Source: Phycisphaeraceae bacterium (GTDB taxonomy: Bacteria; Planctomycetota; Phycisphaerae; Phycisphaerales; SM1A02). From it: 64,000 nt of DNA. The notes under the pieces were generated by a model, which was given only the letters and a program-made list of their open reading frames with translations, was not told the origin of the DNA and did no database searches. Shown here piece by piece: positions 37,424 through 45,462 of the stretch (positions within the stretch are counted from its first letter, which is position 1; each line of letters opens with the position of its first letter). The translations under genes were made by a program, and so were the position numbers. The stretch is taken from assembly GCA_015709595.1 (NCBI GenBank), contig CP054178.1:2113205-2177204 (forward strand), given 5' to 3'.

Positions 37424-38611
37424 CTACGGGCCGATCGCATCCAGGATGACCTGCCAGGTTGTCTCGTCCAGGGCGAAGGGCGTCACGCCGCGCGACAGCC
37501 ACCCCTGCACCGCCTCGGTGGTCGCCGCACTGACCAGGACGTTGACTTCCGCGCGGCTGTCGCTGGTCCACCCATCGGGCAAGAGCAAGGCGCCGGACGG
37601 GTACGCAAGTGGAGCGTGAGATACGTCATCGGCGTCGGGAGCCGTGGGCGTGGCGCCGGCGGGGCTGACGACGACGACGTGCAGGGGCGTGGCCTCCCGA
37701 ATCGCCTGGGCCAGCGCGAGAGCCGCCTCGCGGTGGCCCGGCGCGTCGGCGTGCTCCAGCCACAGTTCATGGATTCCCGATGCCGCCAGCGGGCGAGCCA
37801 CCTGGTCGATGGCCAGACGTCGATGCCGTGCGTTGCCGGGGTCGAAGGGTTCAAGCGGGGCTGCCGAGCTGGCGTCAATGGATTGCCACGACGCGGGGAT
37901 CATCGCGCCCATGGCCACGCCCACGGTCGCGCCGGGGTGCTCGTTGACGAACCGCGCCGCTTCGTCGAGAAAGATGCGGCGACGCCAGGGGTGCTTGTCA
38001 ACCCACGTTCCGCTGACGAGCTGCCGTCCGTCCAGGGCGCTGAGACCGGCCAATCCACCCCCCGGATCCGCTCCCATCGCGCCGCCCGGACGACGCCAGA
38101 TCACCCGCACGAAACCCACCCGCTGGTGAAAGCGATCCGCCTGTTCGTATCGACGCCGGAGGAAGTCGCGTGACGCCGCGGCGCTGCGCCACTGATCCTC
38201 GATCAACCCGAAAGGATTGGCGGCGGTGGGGGCGTCGCCGGCGCAGTCGAAAACCAGCCCCGGTCGTCGATCCGGTCGCCAGTCCGGTGTCGCAGCTTGG
38301 ATGTCGCGGGTGGAGCCGCGCTCAACCAGCCGCTGCTCCAGGGCGTCGAGGCGAGACTCGATGCTCCGCATCGCCTGGCGCAGTTCACTCAGAACCGCCG
38401 TGTCCGTCGTGCGAGGGCCGCTTGCGCCGCCGGGATGCGTGGGCGGGTCGATGGCGTTCAGTCGCTCCTCGATGCGGGCGAGGCGGCGTTCCTCCGCGGA
38501 CGCCTCCCGCCGCGACGGACTGACGCCGGACTCGCAGCCCAGCGGCAGCACGAGCACGATCGCGCCGAGACAGGTCATCCACGTGGATCGCGTACTTCCC
38601 ATGATTGCCAT
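37424..38611 (-). CDS. Predicted lipoprotein with coiled-coil front part
   Basis: This 395-residue protein has a signal peptide and lipobox (AIVLVLPLGC). Next comes a charged helical stretch likely to form a coiled coil (EERRLARIEERLNAID, LSELRQAMRSIESRLDALEQRL), then a mixed alpha/beta domain from about residue 115 (RPGLVFDCAGDAP … ELWLEHADAPGHREAALALAQAI). I recognise no family. ATG 38611 is one of three close candidates (38638, 38611, 38602). A TATGAT hexamer at 38633–38638 on the same strand could be its −10 box, which argues against the longest form. Confidence 0.7.
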   Translation of the reverse strand: MAIMGSTRSTWMTCLGAIVLVLPLGCESGVSPSRREASAEERRLARIEERLNAIDPPTHPGGASGPRTTDTAVLSELRQAMRSIESRLDALEQRLVERGSTRDIQAATPDWRPDRRPGLVFDCAGDAPTAANPFGLIEDQWRSAAASRDFLRRRYEQADRFHQRVGFVRVIWRRPGGAMGADPGGGLAGLSALDGRQLVSGTWVDKHPWRRRIFLDEAARFVNEHPGATVGVAMGAMIPASWQSIDASSAAPLEPFDPGNARHRRLAIDQVARPLAASGIHELWLEHADAPGHREAALALAQAIREATPLHVVVVSPAGATPTAPDADDVSHAPLAYPSGALLLPDGWTSDSRAEVNVLVSAATTEAVQGWLSRGVTPFALDETTWQVILDAIGP

Positions 38612-38677
38612 GTGATCATCGCACTCCGCGGGCATCATACTCGGATGAACCGACCAGCCGTCGCCGTCGCGGACTGT

Positions 38678-39139
38678 TCACTCAGGCGGCGACTTGGTCT
38701 TCGCCACCAGCCGCACACCCTCGATCGACATGCCCTTGTCCACCGCCTTGGTCATGTCGTACAGGGTGAGGGCGGCGACCGCGACGGCGGTGAGCGCCTC
38801 CATCTCCACACCCGTCCGCGCGGTGATCGTGGCGCGGGCGATGATCCGCACCCGGTCCGGCGCGGCTCGCTCGAAGTCCACCGACACCGCGTCAAGCGGC
38901 AGCGTATGGCAGAGCGGGATCAGTTCATCGCAGCGCTTGGCCGCCTGGATGCCCGCGACCCGCGCGGCGGCCAACGGCTCGCCCTTGGGCAGGTCGCCCG
39001 AAAAGAGGCGGTCGAGCGTGCCTGGTTGAGCGACGAGGAAGCCCTCCGCCACCGCCGTGCGGTGCTGGACCGGCTTGCCCCCCACGTCCACCATGGTGAG
39101 CCGGCCGCGATCATCGAGGTGCGAGAGCCGTTCGGTCAT
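38678..39139 (-). CDS. moaC: Cyclic pyranopterin monophosphate synthase MoaC
   Basis: MoaC turns the MoaA product 3',8-cyclo-GTP into cyclic pyranopterin monophosphate for molybdenum cofactor. The 153 residues contain the diagnostic [47 protein letters not shown] and [18 protein letters not shown] 39139 starts right at the domain ([22 protein letters not shown]). The frame stays open about 47 codons further up, but that part overlaps a terminator-like hairpin and looks like leader RNA. No other moa genes are nearby. Confidence 0.95.
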   Translation of the reverse strand: MTERLSHLDDRGRLTMVDVGGKPVQHRTAVAEGFLVAQPGTLDRLFSGDLPKGEPLAAARVAGIQAAKRCDELIPLCHTLPLDAVSVDFERAAPDRVRIIARATITARTGVEMEALTAVAVAALTLYDMTKAVDKGMSIEGVRLVAKTKSPPE

Positions 39140-39188
39140 GTGGTGGTGGTTCGGCCGACAGATCCGGCGCCGGGGGGCAATCCGGACG

Positions 39189-39208
39189 AAAAAAAGGCGG
39201 ACGCCGCC
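39189..39208 (-). terminator. Terminator-like hairpin in the moaC leader, possible attenuator
   Basis: On the minus strand GGCGG-CGT-CCGCC is followed directly by seven T residues (39195 down to 39189). No gene upstream on this strand needs termination here, and a TACATT −10-like hexamer lies further upstream at about 39298–39303. The hairpin is 50 bases before the moaC start, where an attenuator would be. Confidence 0.45.
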
Positions 39209-39382
39209 CGGCCACTCTGCGCCGATCCAGGCAGCGCCGCCTTCGTTCGGGACACGCCAGGCGAACGTCGCGGACAACACCCCTGGAACACTCGGAATGT
39301 AGCATGATGGGTTCGATTCGTCCAGACAGGTGAGAGGTCTTCCCGCATGTGAACGAGGTGGCGAGGTCTGGCGGTGGGATTG

Positions 39383-40795
39383 ATGTCCGACCTACAGTCC
39401 CGGTTCATGACTCGACCTTCCCCGGCCAATCCTCGGATACCGCCGCGACAGGCCCGGGACGCCGTGGCTCAGCGCCTGGCTGACCGCTGTCGGTGCTTCC
39501 CCGACCTTCCGCTTGAACCGATGGATGTGGGGGGCCTGGATGACCGTGAGCAGGCGCTGGCGCGGGCCATTGATCATGCCGTCACCCGACACTGGCTGAC
39601 GCTGGTGGCCGTTGTTCAGTCCCGCCTTTCACGCCCGTGGGAGGAACTCGAACCGGATTTGCAGGCGATTCTGCTCACCGGGGCGGCCCAGTTGCTCACG
39701 ATGGACCGGCTGCCCGACCACGCCGTGGTCAACCACGCCGTCGAATGGACGCGCCGGCACGGCCAGGCGCGGGCCGCCGGGCTCGTCAACGCCGTTCTTC
39801 GGGCGGTCGTCCGGTTACGCGCCGGCCACGAAACCCCCGCCGCAGGCGCCGCCATCGGCGAGGTGGACGAGTCGGCGCAGCGATCGACGTTTCCGCTGTC
39901 GGATGGTCGCCTGGCCCAGCTCCACGAGCCGGTCTTCGCCCGTGAGCCGGTCCGCCGTCTGGCGCAGCGGACAAGCCACCCTGAACCGCTGCTGCACGAG
40001 TGGATCAACATGTTCGGCGTGGACCAGGCCACGCGCCTGGCGTGGCACGATGTCACGCAGCCGCCTCTGCTGCTGCGCCGCGATGGCGACCCGTCCGCCG
40101 CCTCCGAGACGCCGCCTGGCACACGGCCCCATCGTGAGCCGGGCTGTCTGATCTACACCGGGCCGCACGGCGGTCTGTCGCGGCTCCTCGAAGCCCACCC
40201 GAACCTGTCGGTGCAGGATCCGGCCAGCGCCATCCCCGTCACCCTGACTGGCGGCCTGCGACCCGCGCTCATCGTGGACCTGTGCGCCGGGCTGGGCACC
40301 AAGACGCGGCAACTGGCGCGGCTGCACCCGGAGGCGCGCATCGTGTGCAGCGACGCCGACCCCGCCCGATTGGACGCGCTGCGGTCCACCTTCCGGGGGA
40401 GCGACCGAGTGGCCGTTCTTGCGCCGGGAGACCTGCTGCGCTTCGCCGGGCAATGCGATCTCGTCGTGCTGGATGTGCCGTGCAGCAACACGGGCGTGCT
40501 GCCGAGACGGCTGGAGGCACGGTACCGCTTCAACGCCGAGCGACTGGCGGAACTCGTCTCGCTGCAGCGGGGGATCATCGCCGACGGGCTGCGTCTGCGT
40601 GCGCCGGGCGGCTCGATTCTCTACGCCACCTGCTCGCTGGAGCCGGCGGAAAACGAGCGGCAGGCCGCGTGGATCGAGCAGTGGCACCCACTGAAACGCG
40701 CAAATGAGCGGTTCACCCTGCCCCAGGGCCTGCCCGGCGCCGACCCGGCCGAGTACCGAGACGGCGGGTACGCGGCACTGCTGGGGCCGGTGTGA
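39383..40795 (+). CDS. rsmB: 16S rRNA m5C967-type methyltransferase, RsmB/NOL1-NOP2-Sun family
   Basis: An N-terminal NusB-like RNA-binding domain (residues about 12–140, with [28 protein letters not shown]) precedes an AdoMet-dependent methyltransferase domain. SAM motif I is [18 protein letters not shown]. The two catalytic cysteines of m5C enzymes are in [10 protein letters not shown] (motif IV) and [13 protein letters not shown] (motif VI). A poorly conserved linker of about 100 residues lies between. The end GYAALLGPV is shorter than in RsmB with a full C-terminal part. The start could be ATG 39383 or GTG 39374 (GAGG seven bases upstream); the domain is intact either way. Confidence 0.9.
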   Translation: MSDLQSRFMTRPSPANPRIPPRQARDAVAQRLADRCRCFPDLPLEPMDVGGLDDREQALARAIDHAVTRHWLTLVAVVQSRLSRPWEELEPDLQAILLTGAAQLLTMDRLPDHAVVNHAVEWTRRHGQARAAGLVNAVLRAVVRLRAGHETPAAGAAIGEVDESAQRSTFPLSDGRLAQLHEPVFAREPVRRLAQRTSHPEPLLHEWINMFGVDQATRLAWHDVTQPPLLLRRDGDPSAASETPPGTRPHREPGCLIYTGPHGGLSRLLEAHPNLSVQDPASAIPVTLTGGLRPALIVDLCAGLGTKTRQLARLHPEARIVCSDADPARLDALRSTFRGSDRVAVLAPGDLLRFAGQCDLVVLDVPCSNTGVLPRRLEARYRFNAERLAELVSLQRGIIADGLRLRAPGGSILYATCSLEPAENERQAAWIEQWHPLKRANERFTLPQGLPGADPAEYRDGGYAALLGPV

Positions 40796-40810
40796 TGCGA
40801 CCGGTCAATC

Positions 40811-40846
40811 AACGCAAAACGCCCCCGGCTCGTCAAGCCGGGGGCG
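40811..40846 (-). terminator. Intrinsic terminator, minus-strand reading
   Basis: A perfect 11-bp stem (CGCCCCCGGCT / AGCCGGGGGCG) with five-base loop is followed on the minus strand by TTTTGCGTT. It could also act on rsmB from the other side, but the T tract is only on the minus strand, downstream of the small interrupted gene. Confidence 0.7.
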
Positions 40847-40923
40847 GGTGCTGCCGGATCGCGTCTGGATCAAGAGGCCATCGGGGTGGTGGTGGTGGGG
40901 GGAGTCAGGCGCGGGCGTGGGCG

Positions 40924-41334
40924 TCATTGATGGACGCGAATCTCCAGGATCGCCTCGTTGGACTGCCAGAGTTCGGGATCCCACCACGATCCCATCGAGT
41001 AGATGCCCTCGGGATCCTGATGCTCCAGCGTCAGCGTGCCCATGTACACCACCACCGCGCTGGCCTCGTTGGGCGTCATGGTGATGGTGATCGTGTCGCA
41101 GAAATCGACGAATCGATGTGTCAATGACAAGCAGCATAGATCGTTCATCCTACAGGCAGTAGAATATTATGTTCGACGTGCTCGGGCCGAGGCCACGGCG
41201 GTTTCGTTGACTGGCTTGTTGGGCGGTCCCATGGAGATCAACTGGGTGCCGGAGGCCGTCGGTGGATTGAATCCGTAGCCGATGACGGGGGCGAGGAGTG
41301 AGGCGACGCACGCAATGGTTCCATTGATGAACAT
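40924..41334 (-). pseudogene. Small unidentified gene interrupted by an in-frame TAA
   Basis: On the minus strand ATG 41334 is preceded by GGGAGAG and opens a 55-codon frame (MFINGTIACVASLLAPVIGYG…) that ends at TAA 41169–41167. The same frame is then open again to TGA 40924, giving a beta-rich stretch (TITITMTPNEASAVVVYMGTL, GIYSMGSWWDPELWQ). The first piece looks like a hydrophobic exported start. The middle around the stop is AT-richer and looks unlike coding sequence. It may be a decayed gene, or two small independent frames. A minus-strand terminator follows at 40846. I recognise no family. Confidence 0.4.
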
Positions 41335-41453
41335 GATGCTCTCCCGAGAAAAAGAGGATTGACGACATCCCTGAGCCGCTGTAGATTACTGAAGTCCTCC
41401 AATCGGTCAAGCGCGTCGAACGGGCTCTGTGGAAGGATTGAAGGATTGTGGAA

Positions 41454-42176
41454 ATGTGGATCCGCACATGTCTTTGCGTCACAGGTGCTGCCACCAGCAT
41501 GGCCTGCGCCCCAATCGGTTCAGCAGATGTGTTGTTGAACCAGCCCCATGACGGACTGAATGACATCTTGTCGTTCTGGCACCCTGTGGCAGGGTTCCAG
41601 ACAGGCGATGACTACACACCAGCACGCCCGACACGAGTCACTTCGGTCACGTTCTGGATGATCGCCACATGGCCCAACGTGCCGCACAACTGGTCCTTCG
41701 CCGTCCATCGGTCAAATGAAGGCGAGCATCCGCTTGGCTTTGCGCCCGTGTACCCGTGGTTCCACTTCCAGACGGGGCCATCGAGCGTCACCGACCTGGG
41801 TGACTGGGCGGGGCGCGCGGGTACGCACCTCTTCGAGGTGCGATTCGATGATGTGAATCTGCTCCTCGACCCTGCGGACTCCGTGCAGGGCACCTTCTGG
41901 TTCTCCCCCGGCGGGTGGACGCAGAATACGAACATCACGAAGTCGTGGTGGATGACAGCAGGAAATGGTGTCATCAACGGCAACGAGACGTGGGGAAAGC
42001 AATATCCGATTTTCCAGTATCCTGGGTGGTTACCAATCAGTTTCTACGGCGATCCTCCCAGCGACTACGCCATGCGGATCGAGGGGGTGGTGATCCCCGC
42101 GCCATGGTCCGTGGCGGCCCTGGGCTTCATGCTCTGGGGCACGCGATCGGCCCGGCGGCGGAGCGAGGGGTACTGA
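41454..42176 (+). CDS. Exported protein with PEP-CTERM-like sorting tail (first of tandem pair)
   Basis: This 240-residue protein starts with a signal peptide (CLCVTGAATSMACAPIGSA). Its beta-rich mature domain holds aromatic-rich motifs (SFWHPVAGFQTGDDY, TSVTFWMIATWPNVPHNWSF, GTFWFSPGGWTQNTN). It ends VIPAPWSVAALGFMLWGTRSARRR, an IPAP–hydrophobic–basic tail matching the planctomycete style of PEP-CTERM/exosortase signals. ATG 41454 fits the signal peptide and the matching start of its paralogue; AAGGA lies eight bases upstream. The function is unknown; it is probably a surface or extracellular protein. A close paralogue follows after 53 bases. Confidence 0.8.
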   Translation: MWIRTCLCVTGAATSMACAPIGSADVLLNQPHDGLNDILSFWHPVAGFQTGDDYTPARPTRVTSVTFWMIATWPNVPHNWSFAVHRSNEGEHPLGFAPVYPWFHFQTGPSSVTDLGDWAGRAGTHLFEVRFDDVNLLLDPADSVQGTFWFSPGGWTQNTNITKSWWMTAGNGVINGNETWGKQYPIFQYPGWLPISFYGDPPSDYAMRIEGVVIPAPWSVAALGFMLWGTRSARRRSEGY

Positions 42177-42229
42177 CGTCGTCCAAGCCGTCAAACGGTG
42201 AGAATGATCGCTGTGGAAGGATTGTGGAC

Positions 42230-42868
42230 ATGTGGATCACCATTCTTCGTACCATGATTCTGTTCATTGGGGTCTTGTACGGAGTCTCAACCGGCGCGGA
42301 TGTGCTCCTGGAGCAGCGCCACGACACGAACAACCAAGTGCTTTCCTTCTGGCATCCAGTCGCAGGTTTCCAGGCAGGCGACGACTACATCCCTTCCCGC
42401 CGCACGCGCATCACCTCGGTCACCTTCTGGATGATCGCCACGTGGCCTGAGGTGCCCTACAACTGGTCCTTCGCAGTTCACCGGTCCACGACCGACCATA
42501 GTTTCTTCGACTTTGCGCCCGAGTACCCGTGGTTCCACTTCCAGACGGGGCCAACGAGCGTCATCGATCTGGGCGATTGGGCGGGCCGGGCGGGCACGCA
42601 CTTGTTCGAGGTGCGATTCGATAATGTGGACCTGATCCTCGACCCCGCGGATTCGGAACAGGGCACCTTCTGGTTCTCACCCGGCGGATGGACGCAAAAC
42701 ACCAACATCAGCAAGTCGTGGTGGCTGACGGCTGGAAATGGTGTGGTCAACGGGAATGAGACGTGGGGAAAGCACTACCCGTTGTACCAGTTCCCGGGGT
42801 GGCTTCCATTGAGCAATTACGGCCCCCCCCCCCCAGCGACTACGCCATGCGGATCGAGGGCGTGGTGA
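42230..42868 (+). CDS. Paralogue of the preceding protein, frame broken at a 12-C tract
   Basis: This copy keeps the signal peptide (ILRTMILFIGVLYGVSTGA) and the whole mature domain (ADVLLEQRHD…FPGWLPLSNYG), with most residues identical to the first copy. After NYG the reading frame meets 12 consecutive C residues and leaves the paralogue's frame, so as written it ends at 42868 with a short unrelated end and no sorting tail. The tail is intact one frame over (to 42969). Adding one C or removing two restores it. As given, the product would be secreted rather than anchored. The ATG and upstream sequence match those of the first copy, confirming tandem duplication. Confidence 0.75.
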   Translation: MWITILRTMILFIGVLYGVSTGADVLLEQRHDTNNQVLSFWHPVAGFQAGDDYIPSRRTRITSVTFWMIATWPEVPYNWSFAVHRSTTDHSFFDFAPEYPWFHFQTGPTSVIDLGDWAGRAGTHLFEVRFDNVDLILDPADSEQGTFWFSPGGWTQNTNISKSWWLTAGNGVVNGNETWGKHYPLYQFPGWLPLSNYGPPPPATTPCGSRAW

Positions 42869-42969
42869 TCCCCGCGCCATGGTCCGCGGCGGCCTTGGGC
42901 CTCATGCTCTTCGGCGCGGCCCCCGCCCGGCGGCGGCGCCGTCAGTGGGCGGATCGGCCATCGATCTGA
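42823..42969 (+). other. 12-C homopolymer and detached sorting tail of the second paralogue
   Basis: C residues run from 42823 to 42834. From 42835 the next frame encodes SDYAMRIEGVVIPAPWSAAALG and a basic end, ending TGA 42967–42969. This aligns with the first copy's sorting tail. The frame therefore depends on the C count: 10 or 13 restores it, 12 does not. It could be a phase switch or a sequencing under-call. Confidence 0.7.
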
Positions 42970-42996
42970 CGATCCACGCTGCCTCAGCCGTAGAAT
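42966..42996 (+). promoter_or_regulatory. Candidate promoter of the sigma-54 activator gene
   Basis: CTGACG (42966–42971) and TAGAAT (42991–42996) are 19 bases apart. The ATG at 43003 is six bases after the −10, so the transcript would begin at the start codon (leaderless). No ribosome-binding site precedes the ATG, which is consistent. Confidence 0.35.
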
Positions 42997-43002
42997 CCGC
43001 CG

Positions 43003-44457
43003 ATGAAGCACACCGTGGCCCTGGTGGGAGGCGATCGACGGCTGGCGCGCGACCTGGCGGCGGCCTGTGCCGCGCTCGAAGCGGAACTAGTTGAACTCGC
43101 GTCAGTCGAGGCGCCCGAGGGCGACGCTCTCGACCCCGACCTGGTCGTGGTGCGCGACCGGGCCTTCGCCGCGGCGCGCGTGAGATGGCCCTCGGCGGGG
43201 GCGATCATTTTCGGCCCCGCGGCGGACAGCGGGCAGGTCATCGAGGCCATCAAGCACGGGGCCATCGACTGCATCGTCACGCCCGCCACCCCCGAGTCGC
43301 TGGCGCGGCAACTGCGCGAGGCGCTGCGCGTCAGCCGCGGCATCCAGATGCCGGTGGTGGCCCAGGAGCCGGAAGCCCGTCCCAGCCGGCGCGTGGACGA
43401 GATCGTGGGCCAGTCGCCCGCGATGAAGCAGGTGTACAAACTCATCGGGCTGATCGCGCCGCGCGACATCAACGTGCTCATCACCGGCGAGAGCGGCACG
43501 GGCAAGGAACTGGTGGCCCGCGCCATCCTGCAGCACAGCCCGCGGCGCACGCGGGCGTTTCTGGCGGTGAACTGCGCGGCGATCCCCGAAACGCTGCTCG
43601 AGAGCGAACTCTTCGGCCACGAGCGGGGCGCGTTCACGGGCGCCGACGCGCGGCGCATCGGCAAGTTCGAGCAGTGCGACGGCGGCACGATCTTCCTCGA
43701 CGAGGTGGGCGACATCCCCCTGCCCACGCAGGCCAAACTGCTGCGCGTGCTGCAGGAGCAGGCGTTCCAGCGGCTGGGGGGCAGCGCGACCATCCGCACC
43801 GACGTGCGCATCATCGCCGCGACGCATCAGCCGCTGGAGAAACTCATCGCCGAGCGCCGCTTCCGACAGGATCTGTACTACCGGCTCAAGGTGGCGACCA
43901 TCCACGTGCCTCCACTGCGCGAGCGCGAGGTGGACGCGGTGCTGCTGGCGCATTACTTCGTGACGCGCTACGCGGCGGACTTCGGCGCGGGCATCCAGTC
44001 CTTCTCGCCCGAAGTGCTGCCCATGCTGCTGCGATATCCCTGGCCCGGCAACGTGCGCGAACTGGAGAACACCATCAAGGCGGCGCTGGTGATGGCCCGC
44101 GGCTCGGTGATGCTGCCGGAGTTTCTGCCCGAACACATCCGCTCGTGGCGCGGAGACAGTGCGACGCCATCGGTGTCACCCGCGAACGAGGCGATGATCG
44201 CCGCACACGCGCCGGCGACGCCGGGCGGCATCGACGACGCGCTCGGCGAATGGTCGCGCTCGCTGATCGGCCGCGGCGATCTGGAGGGGCGGGTGATGGA
44301 GCACGCCGTGGCGCAGGTGGAGCGCGAGGTGCTGCTGGCTGCACTGCGCGAGTCGCGGGGGCGGATCGCTCCGGCGGCGAGGCGTCTGGGCGTCAGCCGG
44401 GCCACGTTGCGCCGGAAGATGGAAGAGCACGGCATCCAGATCGGGCCGTCGGCTTGA
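43003..44457 (+). CDS. Sigma-54-dependent activator (NtrC-like) with degenerate receiver
   Basis: This 484-residue regulator drives open-complex formation by sigma-54 polymerase. A receiver-like domain (residues 1–115) is followed by the AAA+ domain: Walker A GESGTGKE (162–169), sigma-54 contact loop GAFTGA (209–214), Walker [13 protein letters not shown], and sensor [14 protein letters not shown] Fis-type helix-turn-helix closes the protein ([21 protein letters not shown]). The receiver lacks the usual acidic pair (GGD instead of DD) and has Arg51 at the end of the VVV strand with Asp52 next to it, so standard phosphorylation is doubtful. A near-consensus sigma-54 promoter lies 175 bases downstream, before hpf. 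Confidence 0.95.
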   Translation: MKHTVALVGGDRRLARDLAAACAALEAELVELASVEAPEGDALDPDLVVVRDRAFAAARVRWPSAGAIIFGPAADSGQVIEAIKHGAIDCIVTPATPESLARQLREALRVSRGIQMPVVAQEPEARPSRRVDEIVGQSPAMKQVYKLIGLIAPRDINVLITGESGTGKELVARAILQHSPRRTRAFLAVNCAAIPETLLESELFGHERGAFTGADARRIGKFEQCDGGTIFLDEVGDIPLPTQAKLLRVLQEQAFQRLGGSATIRTDVRIIAATHQPLEKLIAERRFRQDLYYRLKVATIHVPPLREREVDAVLLAHYFVTRYAADFGAGIQSFSPEVLPMLLRYPWPGNVRELENTIKAALVMARGSVMLPEFLPEHIRSWRGDSATPSVSPANEAMIAAHAPATPGGIDDALGEWSRSLIGRGDLEGRVMEHAVAQVEREVLLAALRESRGRIAPAARRLGVSRATLRRKMEEHGIQIGPSA

Positions 44458-44631
44458 GCCAATGGGACGGCAGGCCGATCGCCGATTTGTGTCTAGATGA
44501 ACCATTCTGAAACATGATGTTCCACTTCTGGATGATGGATCAGGCAGGCGGGTCGGTCGGTAAAGATATTGCAGGTCTTTGTTTTTCAATGATTTGCACG
44601 ATTTTTGCGAGTCGATCGATTCCGGTTGGAC

Positions 44632-44649
44632 TTGGCACGTCCCTTGATA
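44632..44649 (+). promoter_or_regulatory. Sigma-54 (−24/−12) promoter
   Basis: TTGGCACGTCCCTTGATA matches the consensus TTGGCACG-N4-TTGCA closely; only the −12 GC is GA. It follows an AT-rich stretch (44563–44610, where an IHF-like bend could sit) and lies about 40 bases before a good ribosome-binding site. A sigma-54 activator gene is immediately upstream. Confidence 0.75.
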
Positions 44650-44688
44650 CTCCTCCTCGTACCACCACGGAGGTTGCGAGGACGTGTC

Positions 44689-44901
44689 ATGGAAGCCGAA
44701 CGCCGCGTCATCGAGAGTCAGCGTGATCCCGACTCCGCCCGGTCCGGGGCTCAAGGGCCTCGGGAGCCCGTCATGTCGAACCTGCGGCGGTTTGGCGCTT
44801 CCGTCCCTTCGCCCGCGCTGGGGTTGCGCCTGTCGCAGGTCCACCGTCCGGAGTCGGCGGGTTTCGTACCCTCGCCCTACCTGTGGCGGATCGCGTTCTG
44901 A
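44689..44901 (+). CDS. Small uncharacterised protein downstream of the sigma-54 promoter
   Basis: A 70-codon frame starts at ATG 44689 with GCGAGG seven bases upstream. The protein begins with a charged helical stretch (EAERRVIESQRDPDSARSG) and ends SPYLWRIAF; it has no membrane segment or known domain. It is about 30 bases after the likely transcription start of the sigma-54 promoter and 54 bases before hpf, so it would be the first gene of that transcript. It could be a short leader-type gene or simply untranslated leader. Nothing else supports a function. Confidence 0.45.
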   Translation: MEAERRVIESQRDPDSARSGAQGPREPVMSNLRRFGASVPSPALGLRLSQVHRPESAGFVPSPYLWRIAF

Positions 44902-44955
44902 ATGTTCACCCACCCCAAGGATGGCCGCACCGCGCTGTGCGGCCGGAGGTACTCC

Positions 44956-45279
44956 ATGCAACTGCTGATTCAAGGAACGAACGTTCGCCTGACCGACGCC
45001 ATCCAGGTTCACGCCGAGCAGTCGTTGCGCGGCGCGCTGTCGCGCGTGATGGATCGTGTGCAGGGCGTGATGGTGCGCGTGATGGACGTGAACGGGCCCA
45101 AGGGCGGCATCAACAAGCGCTGCAAGGTGCGCGTGGACCTGCTTGACGGACGGTCCATGCTGCTGGAGGAGACGGACGACGACCTCTACCGCGCCATCGC
45201 CCGCGTCGCGGGACGGGCGAAGCGCGTGGTCATCAAGGAGATTCGGCGGCTGCGCGACCTGCGCCGGCGCGCGGCGTGA
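44956..45279 (+). CDS. hpf: Ribosome hibernation-promoting factor, HPF/YfiA family
   Basis: HPF binds the decoding centre of idle ribosomes and helps form inactive dimers or protected monomers in stationary phase. The 107-residue short form starts MQLLIQGTNVRLTDAIQVHAEQSL and has the family's basic second half (LYRAIARVAGRAKRVVIKEIRRLRDLRRR). GGAGG seven bases before ATG 44956 decides the start. The gene is downstream of a sigma-54 promoter and a sigma-54 activator gene. In Proteobacteria hpf lies in the rpoN operon, so the link between hibernation and sigma-54 is a recurring theme, here in another form. Confidence 0.92.
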   Translation: MQLLIQGTNVRLTDAIQVHAEQSLRGALSRVMDRVQGVMVRVMDVNGPKGGINKRCKVRVDLLDGRSMLLEETDDDLYRAIARVAGRAKRVVIKEIRRLRDLRRRAA

Positions 45280-45356
45280 TGCGCGCGATGAGGGGGGATC
45301 ATCGGATCGGGTGGGACGTCCGATCCATTGGTCGCGGGCGATGCGCCCGCACCGCC

Positions 45357-45413
45357 GCAGACGGGGCGCCTACGCCACCCAGTGATTTTGGCGGCGCGGG
45401 CGTGCCCGTCTGC
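45357..45413. repeat. Long two-part hairpin between convergent genes
   Basis: GCAGACGGG (45357–45365) pairs with CCCGTCTGC (45405–45413). Inside it GCGCC…GCCA pairs with TGGC-GGCGC (45366–45377 with 45389–45397), leaving a loop containing GATTTT. It lies between hpf and the convergent VCBS gene, where a bidirectional terminator or a REP-like element would sit. The T residues are in the loop, not after the stem. Confidence 0.45.
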
Positions 45414-45462
45414 AGCGCAATCTATGAGGCAGGCCTCTTTCCTGTTGTCCCTGTTCCAGCGG

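Noticed and set aside
38678-39280. MoaC with a 47-residue N-terminal extension
   Set aside because: The extension has no similarity to MoaC and overlaps the hairpin with a T tract. ATG 39139 fits the family.
41167-41169. TAA in the small minus-strand gene as another recoded stop
   Set aside because: TAA is not used for selenocysteine and there is no hairpin after it. The middle of this frame looks non-coding.
42823-42834. C tract as proof of phase variation
   Set aside because: Kept as a hypothesis only, because two other G-run breaks in the window with the same sign suggest under-called homopolymers.
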